Source: an uncultured Opitutia bacterium (GTDB taxonomy: Bacteria; Verrucomicrobiota; Verrucomicrobiia; Opitutales; Opitutaceae). Taken from it: DNA of 35,626 nucleotides. The stretch covers positions 1 to 35,626 of the forward strand of contig CAIKTR010000194.1 of the NCBI GenBank assembly GCA_903830425.1. The letters are read 5' to 3'. The position numbers were made by a program, and so were the translations under genes. Under the pieces are notes generated by a model. That model was not told the origin of the DNA. It was given only the letters and a program-made list of their open reading frames with translations, and ran no database searches. This document shows positions 32,229 to 35,626 of this stretch, piece by piece (the stretch's first letter is position 1; each line of letters begins with the position of its first letter).

Positions 32229-33871
32229 GGCGCGCCGGCGGTGTCCGTTGCCGGGGCGGAGGCGGCCCAGGCGGCGAGGGTCAGCCGGTGGATCTTGGCG
32301 TTGTGCCGGACATCCACGGGAAACCGGGAATGAAAATAAAAGCGGGAGATCCCCGCGGTGTGGGGATGCGCGCGGGCCAGGGCGCGGAGCTCCGCGGCGA
32401 AGGCGCGGGCGTCGCCGGCCCCGGGCGGCGGCGCCTCGACCACCAGGGCGGGGTCCTGGCGGCCGCGGGGGCCGAGGCCGACGAGGGCGCAGCGGGCCAC
32501 CCGGGGATGCTGCCGGAAGACCTGCTCGCACGGCTCGGTGAAGAGCGGGCCGCCGGCCGTCTCGACCCGCTCGGCCTTGCGCCCGACAAACCAGAGCCGG
32601 CCGGAGTCGTCCAGATAACCACAGTCCCCCAGGCGGTGCCAGATCCCGCCGTCGGCATCTGCGATCTTGGCGGCGGCGGTCGCCGCCGGGAGGTGGTCGT
32701 ACTCCTTGGTGACGACGGGGCCCTGCACGATGATTTCGCCGATCTCGCCCGGAGGCAGCGCGCGGGTTTCCGCGAGGCGGGCGAGGGGCGCGTCGGTGAG
32801 CGGGATGATCCGCACGGTGATCCCGGGGAGCGGACGCCCGACGCAGGCGCCGCGGACGGAGGCGGGGTCGATCTCGCTGCCGGCGACGGAGGCGACGGGC
32901 AGGGCCTCGGTGGCCCCGTACGGGCTGTGCAGGCAGCCGTTGGGCAGCAGGGTGCGGGCGTGGGCCCAGAGGGCGGCCGGCACCGGGGCGCCCGCGCTGA
33001 GCACCCGGCGCAGGCCCGGGAGGGCCAGGCCGTGCGCGCGGCAGTGCTCGCTGACCTTGAGCCAGAGCGTGGGCGAGCCGAAGGACGTGGTGACGTTTTC
33101 CTGGAGGATGGCCTGGACAATTTTCGCGGGATCGGCGGCGGCGGGCCGGCGGGGGTCGACCTCGGGCACGATGGTCGTCAGGCCGAGCGCGGGGTTGAAG
33201 AGCGCGAAGATCGGCAGCAGGGGCAGGTCGACCTCGCCCGGGGTGATGCCGTAGGCCTCGCGGATGAGCCGCACCTGGGCGTCGAACATGCCGTGCTCGT
33301 AGCAGACGCCCTTGGGGGCCCCGGTGGAGCCCGAGGTGAAGAGGATGGCGGCCAGGTCGGTGGCGGCGCTGGGCACGTGGTCGGCCGGGGGGGCGGGGTC
33401 GGCGGCGGCGGCCAGCCGGGCGGTGGGGGAACCGCTGGCCCAGACGCGGATGGACACCGTGGCGAACGGGGAGCGGAACAGGCGGCTCATCACCTGGGCC
33501 AGCGGCAGGCCCAGCAGGACGCGGGGGCGGGAGCGGGCGACGCAGGCGAGGAAGTTTTTCCGTCCCATGCCGGGGTCGATGACGACCGGCACGGCGCCGA
33601 GGCGGAAGAGGGCGAAAACGGCGGCGATCAGCGGCAGGCCCTGGCGCACCATGACGAGGGTGCGGTCGCCGGGCCGGACGCCGGCGGCGGCGAGCTTCCG
33701 CCCCCAGGCGGCGGCCTCGGCGTCGAGCTCGGCGAAGGTGAGGGTGAGGTAGTCGATCCGGCCGGTGCGGGTGCGGCCGCGGGGGAGCTTGAGGGCGGGC
33801 CGGTCCGGCTGGGCGGCGGCCATGAGCGCGAGGTGGCGCGCGATGTTGGCGTTGGCGTCAGGCGTGGACAC
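32225..33871 (-). CDS. oleC: Beta-lactone synthetase (OleC-type AMP-dependent ligase)
   Basis: This 548-residue ANL-superfamily adenylating enzyme most resembles OleC, which converts a 2-alkyl-3-hydroxy acid to a cis-beta-lactone with ATP in long-chain olefin synthesis. The P-loop motif is 'LFTSGSTGAPKGVCYEHGMF' (residues 177-196), the A5-type motif 'YGATEALPV' (318-326), and the hinge block 'GDCGYLDDSGRLWFVGRKAE'. A C-terminal Lys is present at about K526 ('RHNAKIHRL'). The 'SPYGATEALPVASV' block and overall length are typical of OleC, separating it from long-chain acyl-CoA synthetases. GTG 33871 is chosen; it is the only start before 'STPDANANIARHLALM' and no strong Shine-Dalgarno is seen. 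It lies 62 bp after the RNase D-like gene. OleA and OleB partners are not in this window. Confidence 0.86.
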   Translation of the reverse strand: MSTPDANANIARHLALMAAAQPDRPALKLPRGRTRTGRIDYLTLTFAELDAEAAAWGRKLAAAGVRPGDRTLVMVRQGLPLIAAVFALFRLGAVPVVIDPGMGRKNFLACVARSRPRVLLGLPLAQVMSRLFRSPFATVSIRVWASGSPTARLAAAADPAPPADHVPSAATDLAAILFTSGSTGAPKGVCYEHGMFDAQVRLIREAYGITPGEVDLPLLPIFALFNPALGLTTIVPEVDPRRPAAADPAKIVQAILQENVTTSFGSPTLWLKVSEHCRAHGLALPGLRRVLSAGAPVPAALWAHARTLLPNGCLHSPYGATEALPVASVAGSEIDPASVRGACVGRPLPGITVRIIPLTDAPLARLAETRALPPGEIGEIIVQGPVVTKEYDHLPAATAAAKIADADGGIWHRLGDCGYLDDSGRLWFVGRKAERVETAGGPLFTEPCEQVFRQHPRVARCALVGLGPRGRQDPALVVEAPPPGAGDARAFAAELRALARAHPHTAGISRFYFHSRFPVDVRHNAKIHRLTLAAWAASAPATDTAGAP

Positions 33872-33933
33872 GGCGGTGGCGGAAGGCTCGCGCAAAGCGG
33901 GCGCGGCGCAAAGCAAAACCCGGCCGGGCGCCC

Positions 33934-35112
33934 CTAGGCGGACTGCAGCGCCGGCTCGGCGCGGAGCAGCCCCGCCTGCCAGGCCAGCAGGATCTGGTCG
34001 AGCTGGCGCGGATCCCGGGCGATTTGCGCCAGCTGGGCGCGGTTCGCGATGAGCGTGGGCTCCATGCCGAGCCGCTGGGCGATGCGATCGCGGTCGGCCT
34101 TGATCCGATCCTGCAGCTCGACCTCGGACTGCGTGAGCGAAACATGGTTGGGGTCGCGGCCGGGGCGGCGGGGCAGCGTCTTGGGGTCGCGGGCGAGCCC
34201 GGCGCGCACAACCGGGACAAGCGACGGGAAGATCCGATCGTGGCGCCGGCCGAGGTGGATGCGGGTCAGGATGGAGGCCTCGGAGTCGCCCGCCTCGGCG
34301 GCCTCGGCAATCTGAAGCAGCAGCGAGGCGCCGCAGACCTTGAACGGGGGCGTGTCGAGGCGCCGGGCCTGCTCTTCCCGCCAGTGCCAGACCGCATGCA
34401 GGACACTGAGGCCGGGGCCGCGGAGCCGCTCGCTGCGGCCGATGCGCCAGTCGTTCTCGGTGGCGGGGGCGAAGCCGGTGGAACCGGAGGCGATCTGCGC
34501 GCGGCACTGCTGGTCGAGCCAGCCGAGCCGGTCGCGCTTGGTGAGTTCGCGCGTGAGGATGTCGCGCAGGGCGGGGAGATGCCAGACGTCGAGCGCGGCG
34601 TAGTTGAGCAGCTTGGGGGTGATGGGCCGCGCGGACCAGTTGGCCTTCTGGCCGGACTTGTCGACGGCGACGCCGAAATGGTGCTCGAGCAGGGAGGCGA
34701 GCCCGATGCGCTCCCGGCCGAGCAGCTGGGCGGCGAGCATGGTGTCAAAGATGCTTTTCGGCCGGAAGCCGCAGAGGTCGTGGAGCAGGCGCAGGTCGAA
34801 GTCGCTGCCGTGCATCAGCAGGTGCTTGGTGGCGAGCTGGGTGAGCAGGGGCTCGAGCTTCAGCCCCGGGGCGAGGACATCGACGAGGAAGACCTCCCGA
34901 CCGACGAGGAACTGCATCAGGCAGACCCGCGTCTTGTAGTGATACATGTTGTCGGCCTCGGTATCGAGGGAGACCTCGTCGACGCGGTCGAGGGCGGCGA
35001 GCAGGGGCGCGAGGGCCCCGGGTTGGTCGAGGAGCTGGTAGGCGGGCGGGCGGTTGGTCACTTTCACGCCGAGCAAACGGCGAACCGGGAGGGGAAGGAA
35101 GCGGGAAATCAT
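33934..35112 (-). CDS. rnd: RNase D-like 3'-5' exonuclease with HRDC domain
   Basis: This 392-residue DEDDy-type 3'-5' exonuclease trims RNA 3' ends, chiefly tRNA precursors in the RNase D family. Exo I is 'VSLDTEADNMYHYKT' (D50, E52), Exo II 'LLMHGSDFDLRLLHDL' (D106), and Exo III 'LLNYAALDVWHLPAL' (Y171, D175). The C-terminal part from about residue 230 has one or two HRDC-type helical domains: 'SVLHAVWHWREEQARRLDTP', then 'LAQIARDPRQLDQILLAWQA'. ATG 35112 is chosen; ATG 35136 is in frame and would add 'MGEPRPRR', and GGAGAA lies near the start of that extension. It leads the oleC-oleD-VUT unit and is divergent from queC. Confidence 0.9.
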   Translation of the reverse strand: MISRFLPLPVRRLLGVKVTNRPPAYQLLDQPGALAPLLAALDRVDEVSLDTEADNMYHYKTRVCLMQFLVGREVFLVDVLAPGLKLEPLLTQLATKHLLMHGSDFDLRLLHDLCGFRPKSIFDTMLAAQLLGRERIGLASLLEHHFGVAVDKSGQKANWSARPITPKLLNYAALDVWHLPALRDILTRELTKRDRLGWLDQQCRAQIASGSTGFAPATENDWRIGRSERLRGPGLSVLHAVWHWREEQARRLDTPPFKVCGASLLLQIAEAAEAGDSEASILTRIHLGRRHDRIFPSLVPVVRAGLARDPKTLPRRPGRDPNHVSLTQSEVELQDRIKADRDRIAQRLGMEPTLIANRAQLAQIARDPRQLDQILLAWQAGLLRAEPALQSA

Positions 35113-35253
35113 GCGGCGCGGGCGGGGTTCTCCCATGCGGCGAGAAGGGCGGCAATCCACAAAGCAAGGCCCGGGCGGCGCCGGGCGGGGGCGCCGGGGG
35201 CGCGGTTGTTTTCTGTTTGTGACTTTTGGGGCGATGCGGGCCAATGTGGGGGC

Positions 35254-35626
35254 ATGAAGGTCGTGGTGCTCTGCTCGGGTGGCATGGATTCGGTGACAGC
35301 GCTCTACTGGGCGCGGCGGGAGCACGCGGTGGTGGCGGTGGCGAGCTTCAACTACGGGGCCAAGCACCACGCCCGCGAGCTGCCCTGGGCGGCCGCGCAC
35401 GCGGCGCGGCTGGGCCTGCGGCACGAGGTGATCGACCTGGAGTTCATCAACCGGCTGTTTGTCTCGGATCTCCTGCAGAGCGGCGGGGAGATTCCCGAAG
35501 GCCACTACGAGGCGGCGAGCATGCAGCGCACGGTGGTCCCATTTCGCAACGCCATCATGCTGTCGGTCGCGGCCGGGCTGGCGGAGAGCCTGGGGGCGGA
35601 GGGCCTGGTGATCGCGGCGCACGGCG
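35254..35626 (+). CDS. queC: 7-cyano-7-deazaguanine synthase (partial, cut by right edge)
   Basis: Only the first 124 codons are visible. The PP-loop ATPase motif 'LCSGGMDSVTALYWA' lies at residues 6-20. It is followed by 'SFNYGAKHHARELPWAAAHA' and 'RTVVPFRNAIMLSVAAGLAE', both typical of QueC, which converts 7-carboxy-7-deazaguanine to preQ0 with ATP and ammonia. The zinc-binding cysteines are expected beyond the edge. The start is ATG 35254. It is divergent from the RNase D-like gene, with 141 bp between starts. No preQ1 riboswitch was seen there. The remainder of any queuosine operon would be to the right. Confidence 0.94.
   Translation, partial: MKVVVLCSGGMDSVTALYWARREHAVVAVASFNYGAKHHARELPWAAAHAARLGLRHEVIDLEFINRLFVSDLLQSGGEIPEGHYEAASMQRTVVPFRNAIMLSVAAGLAESLGAEGLVIAAHG

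Noticed and set aside
33872-34507. Upstream extension of oleC into the RNase D-like gene
   Set aside because: The added residues are Arg/Pro-rich shadow sequence, and GTG 33871 gives the expected OleC length.
35113-35253. preQ1 riboswitch upstream of queC
   Set aside because: No recognisable preQ1-I or preQ1-II core could be seen in this short GC-rich gap.

Overview
This window is chromosomal DNA from a GC-rich bacterium (well over 60% GC by eye, genes closely packed). No rRNA, tRNA, CRISPR array, transposase or phage gene was seen. The gene content and style suggest a member of Verrucomicrobiota, probably Opitutales/Opitutaceae. The clues are an OleC/OleD pair, many GTG starts, a C-terminally membrane-anchored solute-binding protein and several hypothetical membrane proteins next to housekeeping genes. 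That assignment is inference, because no marker gene was compared with a database.

Left part (1-16.5 kb). A minus-strand pair holds ilvA (ACT-domain threonine ammonia-lyase) and a solute-binding protein that runs off the left edge. On the plus strand follow a RelE/ParE-like protein overlapping pssA (phosphatidylserine synthase), dnaN, an unknown membrane protein, an OPT-family transporter, moeA and a small two-helix membrane protein. A minus-strand block miaB - membrane protein - gmk comes next. Divergent from it are a secreted lytic transglycosylase, a TPR-like protein and a class I DAHP synthase.

Middle (16.5-26.2 kb). A minus-strand run holds a GH88 family hydrolase, a PHP-family phosphatase and rlmN. 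Next to it lie a divergent MarC-family protein, an M20 peptidase with a TSUP-family permease (minus strand), and a plus-strand group: a DUF985-type cupin, pdxH overlapping a hybrid histidine kinase whose receiver lacks its phospho-acceptor Asp, and a LipM/LplA-family acyltransferase.

Right part (26.2-35.6 kb). On the minus strand a TrmA/RlmD-type RNA methyltransferase overlaps a 731-residue EF-hand membrane protein. Divergent from it is a SpoU-family RNA methyltransferase. The window ends with a minus-strand unit: RNase D-like nuclease, oleC (beta-lactone synthetase), oleD (2-alkyl-3-ketoacid reductase) and a VUT-family queuosine-precursor transporter. queC begins divergently and is cut by the right edge.

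Most genes are housekeeping: tRNA/rRNA modification (miaB, rlmN, RlmD-like, SpoU, queC, VUT), cofactors (moeA, pdxH, lipoyl transfer), nucleotide and aromatic amino acid synthesis, and phospholipid synthesis. Six gene pairs overlap by exactly 4 nt (ATGA or GTGA), and several of these join a well-known enzyme to an unexpected partner. The most interesting items are the oleC-oleD-VUT unit without local oleA or oleB, the antitoxin-less RelE-like protein coupled to pssA, the pseudo-receiver kinase coupled to pdxH, and the EF-hand membrane protein coupled to the RNA methyltransferase.
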